Shown piece by piece: positions 9,822-16,593 of a stretch of 30,172 nt of DNA; positions within the stretch are counted from its first letter, which is position 1, and every line of letters begins with the position of its first letter. Made by a program: the position numbers and the translations under genes. The stretch is from assembly GCA_035461385.1 (NCBI GenBank), contig DATHVI010000080.1:1-30172 (forward strand), read 5' to 3'. Below the pieces are notes generated by a model. It searched no databases, was not told the origin of the DNA, and worked only from the letters and a program-made list of their open reading frames with translations. The stretch is from DATHVI01 sp035461385. GTDB lineage: Bacteria; Actinomycetota; Thermoleophilia; Solirubrobacterales; 70-9.

Positions 9822-10316
9822 ATGATCGAGTCCGAGCAGCGGGCGTACGGCGCGGTGTTCCTGCGCATGCACCCAACCGGGAAGGCGGTCCTCAGCCTGA
9901 CCGAGGTCTCGCAGGGTGAGGAGGGCTCGCTGGCCGAGCTCGCGGCGCGCGAGCTCGGCATCCCGCCGGAGGACATCAAGGTCGTCCATCGCGACGAGGA
10001 CCGCTTCGGCGCGGGGCACAGCTTCCGGACCGAGCCGAGCGGCGCCGTCGGCGAGAACGTCGCCGCGACCGCGCGCAAGCTCCGCCAGCGAGCGGGGCTG
10101 ATCGCCGCCTGGATGCTCGACGCCGAACCGGACGCGCTCGAGTGGCAGAACGGGCAGTGGAGCGTCGACGGCGACCCCGAGCGGAGCGTCAAGATCCAGG
10201 CCGTCGCCCTGCGCGCATTCGCCGGCGACTCGCTCCCCGACGGCGTCGAGGGCTCGCTCGACGCGCAGACGACCTATCGGGTCGCGGCCGCGGAGGGGTC
10301 CGGTGCTCAGCGGTGA
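9822..10316 (+). CDS. Free-standing CoxL-like molybdopterin-domain fragment
   Basis: 164 residues from ATG 9822, with AGAGGAGA just upstream. The sequence parallels an internal CoxL stretch: here PTGKAVLSLTEVSQGE, in CoxL ASGKAVLSISAQTQGQ; here ARELGIPPEDIKVVHRDEDR, in CoxL GEELGISPDDIEVRHGDTDR; here LPDGVEGSLDAQTTY, in CoxL LPDGVEAGLDGQAVY. It thus matches CoxL residues of roughly 485-635 as a separate protein. The cofactor-contacting QGQGHET is changed to SQGEEGS, and the G-rich TYGSRS segment is altered, so it cannot be a catalyst alone. It has a good ribosome binding site, an intact frame and a coupled neighbour, which argue against simple decay. It may be a decoy, scaffold or assembly factor; that is inference. 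Confidence 0.8.
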   Translation: MIESEQRAYGAVFLRMHPTGKAVLSLTEVSQGEEGSLAELAARELGIPPEDIKVVHRDEDRFGAGHSFRTEPSGAVGENVAATARKLRQRAGLIAAWMLDAEPDALEWQNGQWSVDGDPERSVKIQAVALRAFAGDSLPDGVEGSLDAQTTYRVAAAEGSGAQR

Positions 10317-11298
10317 GCTGGCGGCGATCGCCCGCGAGGAGCTGATCCCGCGCGGGGTTCCGTTCGTCGAGGCGACCGTCGTCCGCGCCCAGAGCCCGGC
10401 CAGCGTGCGGGCGGGCGACGCCGCGCTGGTCCGTCCCGACGGGACGATCGAGGGCTTCGTCGGCGGCGAGTGCGCCGAGGCGTCGGTCCGGCTCCACGCG
10501 CTGCGGGTGCTCGAGACCGGCGAGCCGCTGCTGCTGCGGATCCTCCCCGGCGAGGAGGAGAGCGAACAACCGGCCGCCGAGGGATCGGTGATGGTCAAGA
10601 ACCCGTGCCTGAGCGGCGGCGGCCTCGAGATCTTCCTCGAGCCGCACCTGCCGGCGGCGATCCTGCGGGTGATCGGCGACAGCCCGATCGCCGGGGCGCT
10701 CGCCGATCTCGGCCGTGGGGTGGGATTCGCGGTCGAGGCGAAGCACCCGGGCGAGGGCGCCCCCGGCGCCGGCGCGTCGGCGCTGATCGTCGCCTCGCAC
10801 GGGCACGACGAGACCGCCGCGCTCACCGACGCGCTCCGTGAGGGGGTTCCCTACGTCGGGCTCGTCGCCAGCCGGACCCGGGGCGAGGCGGTCCGCGAGG
10901 CGCTCGACGTCCCCGCCGATCTGCGCTCGCAGCTGCGGACCCCGGCGGGCTTCGACATCGGCGCCCGCTCGCCGGAGGAGATCGCGCTCTCGATCCTCGC
11001 CGAGATCGTCGCCGTGCGGCGCTCGCGCGGCGTGCCCGCCACCGCCGATGCTTCCGGCGCCGGAAGCTTCGACGCCGAGCGCGAGAATCCCGCGGCGGAT
11101 GCGCCCCGGCCCGCGGCCGGCGGGCGACCCTCCCCGGCGGCGCCGCCGGTCGCGATCGATCCGATCTGCGGCATGGAGGTGGCGGTGACGGGGGCGACGA
11201 TCCAGCTCGAGCGCGACGGTGAGCGACACTACTTCTGCAGCGAGGGGTGCCGGGATCGCTTCGTCGCCCAGGGCGCTCCGGGTGCCGGTGTCCGCTGA
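10303..11298 (+). CDS. XdhC/CoxI-family Mo-enzyme maturation protein fused to a YHS domain
   Basis: 331 residues from GTG 10303 (GGAGGGG upstream; 14-nt overlap with the previous gene). Residues 1-90 are the XdhC N-domain (SPASVRAGDAALV, DGTIEGFVGGECAEASV). Residues about 120-250 form the Rossmann-like XdhC C-domain (ALIVASHGHDE, REGVPYVGLVASRTRG). After a Pro/Ala linker the last 50 residues are a YHS domain with Cys289 (PICGM), Cys312 and Cys316 (YFCSEGC). XdhC proteins bind molybdenum cofactor and help sulfurate it. YHS domains occur with copper and heavy-metal proteins, so the fusion could bring metal and cofactor together for the Mo-Cu site; that last step is inference. Confidence 0.9.
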   Translation: MLSGELAAIAREELIPRGVPFVEATVVRAQSPASVRAGDAALVRPDGTIEGFVGGECAEASVRLHALRVLETGEPLLLRILPGEEESEQPAAEGSVMVKNPCLSGGGLEIFLEPHLPAAILRVIGDSPIAGALADLGRGVGFAVEAKHPGEGAPGAGASALIVASHGHDETAALTDALREGVPYVGLVASRTRGEAVREALDVPADLRSQLRTPAGFDIGARSPEEIALSILAEIVAVRRSRGVPATADASGAGSFDAERENPAADAPRPAAGGRPSPAAPPVAIDPICGMEVAVTGATIQLERDGERHYFCSEGCRDRFVAQGAPGAGVR

Positions 11299-11893
11299 GC
11301 GGTTCGCAACCGGCCTCGTTCTCGCGGCCGGGGGATCGAGCCGCCTCGGGGAGCCGAAGCAGCTGCTCCCTCTCGGCTCGCGGACCCTGCTCGACCACAC
11401 CCTCGCGACGGCGCGCCGCTGTCGCTTCGACCAGCTGATCGTCGCCCTCGGCGGCAGCGCCGACGAGGTCCGTCGCCGGGTTGACCTCTCCGGGGTCGAG
11501 GTGATCGAGAACCGCGACTACGGCGAGGGATGCTCATCCTCGATCGCCGCCGCGCTGGCCGCGGTCGACGCCCGCGCCGACGTCCTCGTGCTGCTGCTCG
11601 GCGATCAACCTGGGGTCAGCGCGAGGACGGTCAGCGCGCTGCTCGCCGGACGTGGTGCCGACACCGCCTACGCGGCCTGCCGCTACGACGACGGCCGCGG
11701 CCACCCGCTCGCGTTCGGTCGCGCGGCGTTCGACGAGCTCCGCTCGCTGCACGGGGACAAGGGGGTCTGGAAGCTGCTCGATCGACGGGGCGACGAGGTC
11801 GTCGAGGTCCGGGTGCCGGGTCCGATCCCGCTCGATGTCGACACCCACGAGGACTACGAGGCGGTCCGGGCCGCGATCGGAGAACCGGCGTGA
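11288..11893 (+). CDS. MocA/MobA-like nucleotidyltransferase (probable molybdenum cofactor cytidylyltransferase)
   Basis: 201 residues from GTG 11288, overlapping the XdhC-YHS gene by 11 nt (an in-frame GTG at 11282 is an alternative). The N-terminus GLVLAAGGSSRLGEPKQLLPL is the nucleotide-binding signature of MobA-like transferases. YGEGCSSSI, LLLGDQPGV and GRGHPLAFGRAAFDEL..GDKG complete the family pattern. Members of this subfamily beside XdhC and CoxL attach CMP to molybdopterin, and Mo-CO dehydrogenases carry the cytosine dinucleotide form. The context fits that reaction, but the CTP/GTP choice is not proved from motifs seen here. Confidence 0.88.
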   Translation: MSAERFATGLVLAAGGSSRLGEPKQLLPLGSRTLLDHTLATARRCRFDQLIVALGGSADEVRRRVDLSGVEVIENRDYGEGCSSSIAAALAAVDARADVLVLLLGDQPGVSARTVSALLAGRGADTAYAACRYDDGRGHPLAFGRAAFDELRSLHGDKGVWKLLDRRGDEVVEVRVPGPIPLDVDTHEDYEAVRAAIGEPA

Positions 11894-12816
11894 GCGAACC
11901 GGCGCATCCGGGCGCCGGCGCGGCGGTGAGCGAGGCGGTCCCCGACATCGAGACGCTCCGGCGGCTCCTCGACGGCGTCGACTACCTCGCCGGTGAGGGC
12001 CTCGCGACCGCGCTGTTCCTCGCGGTGCGGCTGCCGCAGCCGCTGCTGCTCGAGGGCGAGGCCGGTGTCGGCAAGACCGAGGCGGGGAAGGCGCTCGCGG
12101 CGGCCCTCGGCACGAAGCTGATCCGCCTCCAGTGCTACGAGGGGATCGACGCGGCCGAGGCGCTTTACGAGTGGAACTACCCGCGCCAGCTGTTGCGGAT
12201 CCGCGCCGGCGAGGCCGCCGGTGAGAAGCTGAGCGAGGCCGAGCTCTTCGGGCCCGAGTTCCTGACCCCGCGGCCGCTGCTCGAGGCGATCCAGCATCCG
12301 GGACCGCTCCCCGCCGTGCTCCTGGTCGACGAGCTCGACCGCGCCGACGACGACTTCGAGGCGTTCCTGTTCGAGATGCTCGGCGAGGCCAGCGTCACGA
12401 TCCCGGAGATCGGCACGATCCGGGCGAGCAACCCGCCGGTGGTGGTCTTGACCTCGAACCGGACCCGCGACCTCCACGACGCCCTCAAGCGCCGCTGCCT
12501 CTACCACTGGATCGACTACCCGAGCCCGGAGCGGGAGGTCGAGATCGTTCGCCGGCGCGTCCCCGGGACCGCCGAGCGCCTCTCCCTCGACGCCGCCGAG
12601 GCGGTCCGTCGCCTCCGCGAGGCCGACGTCCAGAAGCCGCCTGGGATCGCCGAGACGATCGACTGGGTCGCCGCGCTCGAGCTGCTGGGAGTCGAGCGGC
12701 TCGACCCCGCCGCCGCCGAGCGTACCCTCGGATCGGTGCTGAAGTACCGCGACGACCAGGAGCAGGTCGCCGAGCGCGGCCTCGACTGGCTGGTCGGCTC
12801 GCGGGCGGGCGAGTAG
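11890..12816 (+). CDS. coxD: CoxD-type MoxR-family AAA+ ATPase
   Basis: 308 residues from GTG 11890 (GTGA overlap with the previous gene). Walker A is GEAGVGKT at 56-63 with Lys62; Walker B is LLVDELD with Asp147-Glu148. A sensor region VVVLTSNRTRDLHDALKRRC and the MoxR-type lid follow. CoxD ATPases act with the VWA protein CoxE to install sulfur and copper on the molybdenum site of CoxL. It is the last gene of the operon, ending 89 nt before tRNA-Trp. I see no clear terminator in that gap. Confidence 0.92.
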   Translation: MSEPAHPGAGAAVSEAVPDIETLRRLLDGVDYLAGEGLATALFLAVRLPQPLLLEGEAGVGKTEAGKALAAALGTKLIRLQCYEGIDAAEALYEWNYPRQLLRIRAGEAAGEKLSEAELFGPEFLTPRPLLEAIQHPGPLPAVLLVDELDRADDDFEAFLFEMLGEASVTIPEIGTIRASNPPVVVLTSNRTRDLHDALKRRCLYHWIDYPSPEREVEIVRRRVPGTAERLSLDAAEAVRRLREADVQKPPGIAETIDWVAALELLGVERLDPAAAERTLGSVLKYRDDQEQVAERGLDWLVGSRAGE

Positions 12817-12905
12817 CCGCGACGACCGGGTTCGCCTCCGTCGGCGGGACCGAGGCCTCTCGCCGCAGTGCCAGCGTTTCGACGTCTAAGCTGAGACCCG
12901 CCCCA

Positions 12906-12977
12906 GGGGGAGTGAGTCAATGGCTACACGCTCGGTCTCCAAAACCGAGAATCCGGGTTCGAATCCCGGCTCCCCCG
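12906..12977 (+). tRNA. tRNA-Trp (anticodon CCA) with weak D stem
   Basis: The 7-bp acceptor stem GGGGGAG/CTCCCCC is perfect, with discriminator G. The anticodon arm TCGGT-CTCCAAA-ACCGA reads CCA, and the T arm CCGGG/CCCGG is perfect. In the D stem only the two middle pairs form (G11-C24 and U12-A23); positions 10-25 are A-G and 13-22 are C-C. CCA is not encoded. It may be functional but atypical, or one of two copies. A candidate -10 TAAGCT lies at 12887-12892. Confidence 0.88.
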
Positions 12978-13056
12978 CTTGCGGCCGGCGCAACTCGGCC
13001 GGAGCTGCGGGGTTGTCGGCTAGGAGGGAGCGTGTGCTTCCGGGGCGCGCAGGACG

Positions 13057-13641
13057 ATGATCACCGGACCGCTTCAACAAGTCAAAGCCACGGTCGCCGC
13101 AGCCGCGGCGGGCCTCGCGCTGGTCGCCTTCCTGGCGACGCTGGCGATCGCCGCGGGGCCCGCGGCGAGCGTCGCTGAGGCCGCCTGCCCGAAGGCGAGC
13201 CAGCCGGCGACGGAGCTGTCGCGCGAGGCGTTGCGGAAGGCGACGATGTGCCGGATCAACGACCTCCGCCGCTCGAAGGGGCGCACGCCCGTGGTCCGGA
13301 GGATGCCGCTCCAGCGCGTCGCCCAGCGTCATACGAAGGTGATGGTGCGAACCGGCTGCCTGCGGCATCGCTGCGGGGGCGAGGCGCCGCTGAAGCGCCG
13401 GCTTCGCCGCAGCGGCTATCTCGACGGGGCGAAGCGGTGGCGATTCGGTCAGAACACCGGCTGCGCGATGACCGCGCGGGTGATGGTCCGCAAGTGGCGT
13501 CAGAGCCGCTTCCACCGCAAGAACATGCTCCGCGCGGGCTTCGAGCACATCGGCGTCGGCGCGATCCCGAGGGTCTCGCACCCGAGCTGCCCCGAGGGCG
13601 CGGCGACGTTCACGGCCCTGCTCACCTGGCGCGATCCGTAG
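13057..13641 (+). CDS. Secreted CAP-domain (YkwD/SCP-like) protein
   Basis: 194 residues. ATG 13057 has only a weak AGGA close upstream. Residues 13-48 carry a long Ala/Val/Leu hydrophobic segment, a signal peptide with likely cleavage around AEA-ACP. The CAP fold shows as CRINDLRRSKG at 66-76, QRVAQRHTKVMV with a conserved His, FGQNTG (the GENI-like position) and WRQSRFHRKNMLRAGFEHIGVG. Cys positions (CLRHRC and others) suggest disulfides. Bacterial CAP proteins are extracellular; their substrates are mostly unknown. It sits alone between tRNA genes. Confidence 0.87.
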   Translation: MITGPLQQVKATVAAAAAGLALVAFLATLAIAAGPAASVAEAACPKASQPATELSREALRKATMCRINDLRRSKGRTPVVRRMPLQRVAQRHTKVMVRTGCLRHRCGGEAPLKRRLRRSGYLDGAKRWRFGQNTGCAMTARVMVRKWRQSRFHRKNMLRAGFEHIGVGAIPRVSHPSCPEGAATFTALLTWRDP

Positions 13642-13663
13642 CCGGGCTTAGGACGGGCGAACC

Positions 13664-13669
13664 TATACT
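13664..13669 (+). promoter_or_regulatory. -10 hexamer for tRNA-Gly
   Basis: TATACT, a near-consensus -10, lies 11 nt before the tRNA. No convincing -35 is seen. Confidence 0.5.
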
Positions 13670-13680
13670 CGAGGCTCCGA

Positions 13681-13752
13681 GCGGCCGTGGTGTAGTTGGT
13701 AACACAGGAGCCTTCCAAGCTCCAATCGCCGGTTCGATCCCGGTCGGCCGCT
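13681..13752 (+). tRNA. tRNA-Gly (anticodon UCC)
   Basis: 72 nt. Acceptor GCGGCCG/CGGCCGC is perfect with discriminator U. The D stem GTGT/ACAC is perfect. The anticodon arm GGAGC-CTTCCAA-GCTCC reads TCC, and a T arm with TTCGATC is present. CCA is not encoded. Confidence 0.96.
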
Positions 13753-13759
13753 TTGCATC

Positions 13760-13779
13760 GATGCCGCCCGTGCGGCATC
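13760..13779 (+). other. Hairpin between tRNA-Gly and tRNA-Pro
   Basis: GATGCCGC and GCGGCATC form a perfect 8-bp stem with loop CCGT, extended outside by TGCA/TGCA with one mismatch on each side. It starts 8 nt after tRNA-Gly. There is no T-tract, so it may be a processing signal or intrinsic terminator of weak type. Confidence 0.45.
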
Positions 13780-13817
13780 ATGCAGGCGTCAGGCGCGTTG
13801 GCGCCGGGCGATCCCCT

Positions 13818-13891
13818 CGGGGCGTGGCGCAGTCTGGTAGCGCATTCGGCTGGGGGCCGAAAGGTCGCTGGTTCAAATCCAGTCGCCCCGA
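13818..13891 (+). tRNA. tRNA-Pro (anticodon GGG)
   Basis: 74 nt. Acceptor CGGGGCG/CGCCCCG is perfect with discriminator A. The D stem GCGC/GCGC is perfect. The anticodon arm TTCGG-CTGGGGG-CCGAA reads GGG, and the T loop is TTCAAAT. CCA is not encoded. The gene cluster with sigma factor and biosynthesis genes starts immediately downstream. Confidence 0.96.
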
Positions 13892-13947
13892 CTGTAAGAA
13901 CACCTCGTCCACGACCTCGCGCTCACTCGGCCTCCGGGGGCGCGGAG

Positions 13948-14820
13948 CTAGGATCGCGTGACGAGGGCGACCTGGTCGAGCCCGGCCAGCGTGTGCGGGT
14001 TTCGGATCGCATAGATGCGGGTGATCCGGCCCCCCTCGACGGCCAGGCTGATCGCGGCGTCGCGCTCACCGTCAGGGTCGATCCGAAGCGCGGGTGCGCC
14101 GTTGAGCCAGGTGGTCTCGATACGTACGCCCCGAGCGACCGCGGCGAAGCCGGACAGGAGCCGCGCGACCGTCTTCGCGCCGGATACCGGACGGCGGGCC
14201 GCGGGCACCACGCCGCCGCCGTCGGCCACGACGACCACGTCGGGGGCGAGCACGTCGAGCAGGCTCTGGAGGTCGCCTGTCTCGATCGCGTCCCGGAACG
14301 ACTCGACCACCGCCTGTTGCTCGCTCTGGCTCACTGACATGCGCGGCCGCCGCGCGGCCACATGCTTCCTTGCTCGATGCGCCACCTGGCGCACCGCAGC
14401 AGGGCTCTTGCCGACCGCCTCGGCGATCTCCTCGTGCGGCACGTCGAAGACCTCGCGCAGCACGAAGACCGCACGCTCGGCTGGCCTGAGCGTCTCGAGC
14501 ACCGTGAGCATCGCGATCGAGACGCTCTCGGCGAGTTCGACGTCATCGGCGACGTCGGGGCTGGTGAGCAGCGGTTCGGGCAGCCACTCGCCGACGTATT
14601 CCTCGCGGCGGTGCGACAGCGTTCGCAGCTGGTTGAGGGCTTGTCGCGTGACGACCCGGATCAGGTACGCCCGCGGGTGGCGCACCTGCGAGTGGTCGAC
14701 CTGGGTCCACCGCAGCCAGGCCTCCTGGAGCACATCCTCCGCGTCGGCCGCCGAGCCGAGCATCTCGTAGGCGACCGTGAACAGCAGGTTGCGGTGGTCG
14801 ACGAACGGATCGTCGGTCAT
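13948..14820 (-). CDS. ECF41-family RNA polymerase sigma factor with SnoaL-like C-terminal domain
   Basis: 290 residues from ATG 14820, whose ATGA overlaps the stop of the upstream gene; longer in-frame starts would lie inside that gene. Sigma region 2 is at about 8-75 (YEMLGSAADAEDVLQEAWLRW) and region 4 at about 105-160 (LRPAERAVFVLREVFDVPHEEIAEAVGKSPAAVRQ). The linker WLPEPL and the C-terminal SnoaL-like domain with DGGG and a NPHTLAG motif (NPDKL-like) are hallmarks of ECF41. In that family the C-terminal domain tunes sigma activity without a classical anti-sigma factor, and the usual target is its own operon with a CMD-family gene, as found here. Confidence 0.93.
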   Translation of the reverse strand: MTDDPFVDHRNLLFTVAYEMLGSAADAEDVLQEAWLRWTQVDHSQVRHPRAYLIRVVTRQALNQLRTLSHRREEYVGEWLPEPLLTSPDVADDVELAESVSIAMLTVLETLRPAERAVFVLREVFDVPHEEIAEAVGKSPAAVRQVAHRARKHVAARRPRMSVSQSEQQAVVESFRDAIETGDLQSLLDVLAPDVVVVADGGGVVPAARRPVSGAKTVARLLSGFAAVARGVRIETTWLNGAPALRIDPDGERDAAISLAVEGGRITRIYAIRNPHTLAGLDQVALVTRS

Positions 14821-15407
14821 GACCCCGACGGCAACGCCGGTGTCTCGGCGGGCGCGGCCAGCGGAATCTCGCACGCCGAGGAGAAGCCCTGCGACTCGAT
14901 TCCGAGCGCCGTGTTGCTCCTAGCCGAGAGGTTGGAGAATGCGATCACCGCGGTGAGCTCGACCATCGCCGCCGCGCCGAGCCGCTCGAGCAGGCGCGCG
15001 GCCAGCTCGTTGCTGACGGTCGTCGGCGTGTTGGTCATCGCCTCGGCGTACTCCATCACGTCCCGCTCGAGCGGGGTGAAGGCGTCCAAATCCCGCCAGC
15101 ACGGCACCTGACTCGCCTTGGCGATGTCCAGGTTCTCGTTCTGCGCTTGGAAGTACCCGAGGTCGAGGCACCAGCTGCAGCCGACCTGTGCCGCGACGGC
15201 CATGTGCGCGAACGACTTGAGGCTCTGGTCGACCGCATCCCACTTGCTCGCCCTGCGCCCGAACCCCACGCTGGCTCTGCTCACCTTACGGTTGTGCCAG
15301 TACACCTCGAGCGGTTCGGGCACGTCGCCGATCAGCTTGCGGCTGATTCGCTTGATCATGCTGCCGCTGAGCCCGGTGAGCTCCGCTTTCGGAACGCGTG
15401 ATGCCAT
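14817..15407 (-). CDS. Carboxymuconolactone decarboxylase/AhpD-family protein, ECF41 partner
   Basis: 196 residues from ATG 15407, with GGAGGG a few nt upstream. The AhpD-like core contains Cys-x2-Cys (VGCSWCLDLG, near residues 76-84), preceded by MAVAAQ. FTPLERDVMEYAEAMT and AAMVELTAVIAFSNLSAR complete the CMD pattern. The CxxC suggests a thiol-disulfide or peroxidase-type activity rather than decarboxylation. It is co-transcribed with the sigma factor and is the classic ECF41 target gene; the physiological substrate in these pairs is unknown. Confidence 0.9.
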   Translation of the reverse strand: MASRVPKAELTGLSGSMIKRISRKLIGDVPEPLEVYWHNRKVSRASVGFGRRASKWDAVDQSLKSFAHMAVAAQVGCSWCLDLGYFQAQNENLDIAKASQVPCWRDLDAFTPLERDVMEYAEAMTNTPTTVSNELAARLLERLGAAAMVELTAVIAFSNLSARSNTALGIESQGFSSACEIPLAAPAETPALPSGS

Positions 15408-15444
15408 GGTGCCCTCCGTTTACGCTTCGCCTGCTCGGCACGAA

Positions 15445-15471
15445 GACACCACCGGACCCCCGAGCGTGACA
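15445..15471 (-). promoter_or_regulatory. Probable ECF41-type autoregulated promoter
   Basis: On the minus strand TGTCACG (15465-15471) is followed after 16 nt by TGTC (15445-15448), close to the ECF41 consensus TGTCACA-N16-CGTC as I recall it. The predicted start lies about 30 nt before the CMD-family ATG, leaving room for its GGAGGG. Confidence 0.6.
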
Positions 15472-15549
15472 GCCGGCCACGAGGGCTGGCTGCCGGAGCG
15501 CCTGAAAGACGCGCTCATCGCGGCGGACCTGCGGGGTTTGGCCTCGGCC

Positions 15550-16395
15550 TCACCGAGCCGGGCTTCGCTCGGGCGTGGGCGCCGAGCCGGGAGCACGCGA
15601 CGCTGCGAAATCCGCGACTGTTGCGCGTGGCGTCCCTGTCTTCTCCGCGACCAATGCCAACTTGCGGACCCGTCCCTCCCGCAGCCAGTCGCTCCACAGC
15701 CGGTGGGCGGCCAGCAAGTCCTCCAGCGCCCGGGGTCCGATCTGCGCGGCGATGTCCGCGGCGTCGGCGGCGAACGCCTCGATCAACGAATCCGCAACGG
15801 CACGGTGAGACCGACTGCAGTCCTCCTGCCACCGTAGAACCAGCCCGACCCGCTCCAGGCAAGTGAGCATCTCGTGCAGCGGCGTGAGCCAGACCGTGTC
15901 GGCGTCAGGCATCCTCTCTCGCTCTGACTTCGTGAGGGGTGGGCCCTCCTCCATGGTGAAGGCGAACCGCCCGCCGGCCGGGAGCGCTCCGGCTATCTCC
16001 TTGAGCAGCGCCTCCTTTTCGGGAAAGGCGAGCAGGGTCTCGAACAGAAGCACGACGTCGAACGGGCCGGACGGGATCGGGGGGATCCGCGCGACCTCGA
16101 AGCGACAGGGAAGGTCGCCGGCGCTCTCACGTGCGATGTCGATGGCGCTGGAGCTGCAGTCCACCCCCAGATAGGCGCAGCCCAGCTCCCGGGCGATGAG
16201 CCGTCCGGGCCCGGCAACTCCGCAGCACAGGTCGAGCACGGAGACGCCGGGTGCGATGCCGGCCCGATCCGCGAGTGCCCGAATCTCTCCGGCGCGCATC
16301 AGGCTCTCCTGCTCGACGAACTCGCCCGGGGGATACGCCGACATCCGCGCGTGCCGGAGGGACTCGACGAACGGAGCCCGCTGGTCCTGCCTCAT
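15550..16395 (-). CDS. Class I SAM-dependent methyltransferase
   Basis: 281 residues from ATG 16395. Motif I is VLDLCCGVAGPG at about 53-64, the acidic ribose-binding end of strand 2 is in LGVDCSSSAID, and FDVVLLFETLLAF is motif post-I/II. The C-terminal third is helical and probably holds the substrate site. The product of methylation cannot be told. It is divergent from the CDP-alcohol fusion gene across a 198-nt region with inverted repeats, and ends 142 nt upstream of the CMD gene. It could belong with either module. Confidence 0.85.
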   Translation of the reverse strand: MRQDQRAPFVESLRHARMSAYPPGEFVEQESLMRAGEIRALADRAGIAPGVSVLDLCCGVAGPGRLIARELGCAYLGVDCSSSAIDIARESAGDLPCRFEVARIPPIPSGPFDVVLLFETLLAFPEKEALLKEIAGALPAGGRFAFTMEEGPPLTKSERERMPDADTVWLTPLHEMLTCLERVGLVLRWQEDCSRSHRAVADSLIEAFAADAADIAAQIGPRALEDLLAAHRLWSDWLREGRVRKLALVAEKTGTPRATVADFAASRAPGSAPTPERSPAR

Positions 16396-16415
16396 GGCAG
16401 CTCCATGCCCGCAGT

Positions 16416-16457
16416 GTTGACGTTCGAGCTCAACGTTCCACGGTCCCGGAGTGGAAC
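16416..16457. promoter_or_regulatory. Two adjacent inverted repeats in the divergent promoter region
   Basis: GTTCCAC (16435-16441) and GTGGAAC (16451-16457) are a perfect 7-bp inverted repeat with a 9-nt spacer. Just before it GTTGA (16416-16420) and TCAAC (16430-16434) also pair with a 9-nt spacer. They lie 21-62 nt upstream of the methyltransferase ATG, so a dimeric repressor site for one or both genes is plausible. Confidence 0.4.
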
Positions 16458-16582
16458 CCTCCGAAGCGAGGATCGCACACAGTCGGTGGTCGTCCGCCGC
16501 AGGGCGAGTCGCGGCCCGGCCGGGAGGGGACCAGGGCGCGGGCGGGCCCGCCGGCGGGCGAACCTTTCGTCGCGGCAAGCCG

Positions 16583-16588
16583 TATAAC
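16583..16588 (+). promoter_or_regulatory. -10 hexamer suggesting a leaderless transcript
   Basis: TATAAC is 5 nt before ATG 16594, so transcription would start at or near the A of the start codon. No ribosome binding site precedes that ATG, which is consistent with leaderless translation, common in actinobacteria. Confidence 0.4.
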
Positions 16589-16593
16589 CAGCC

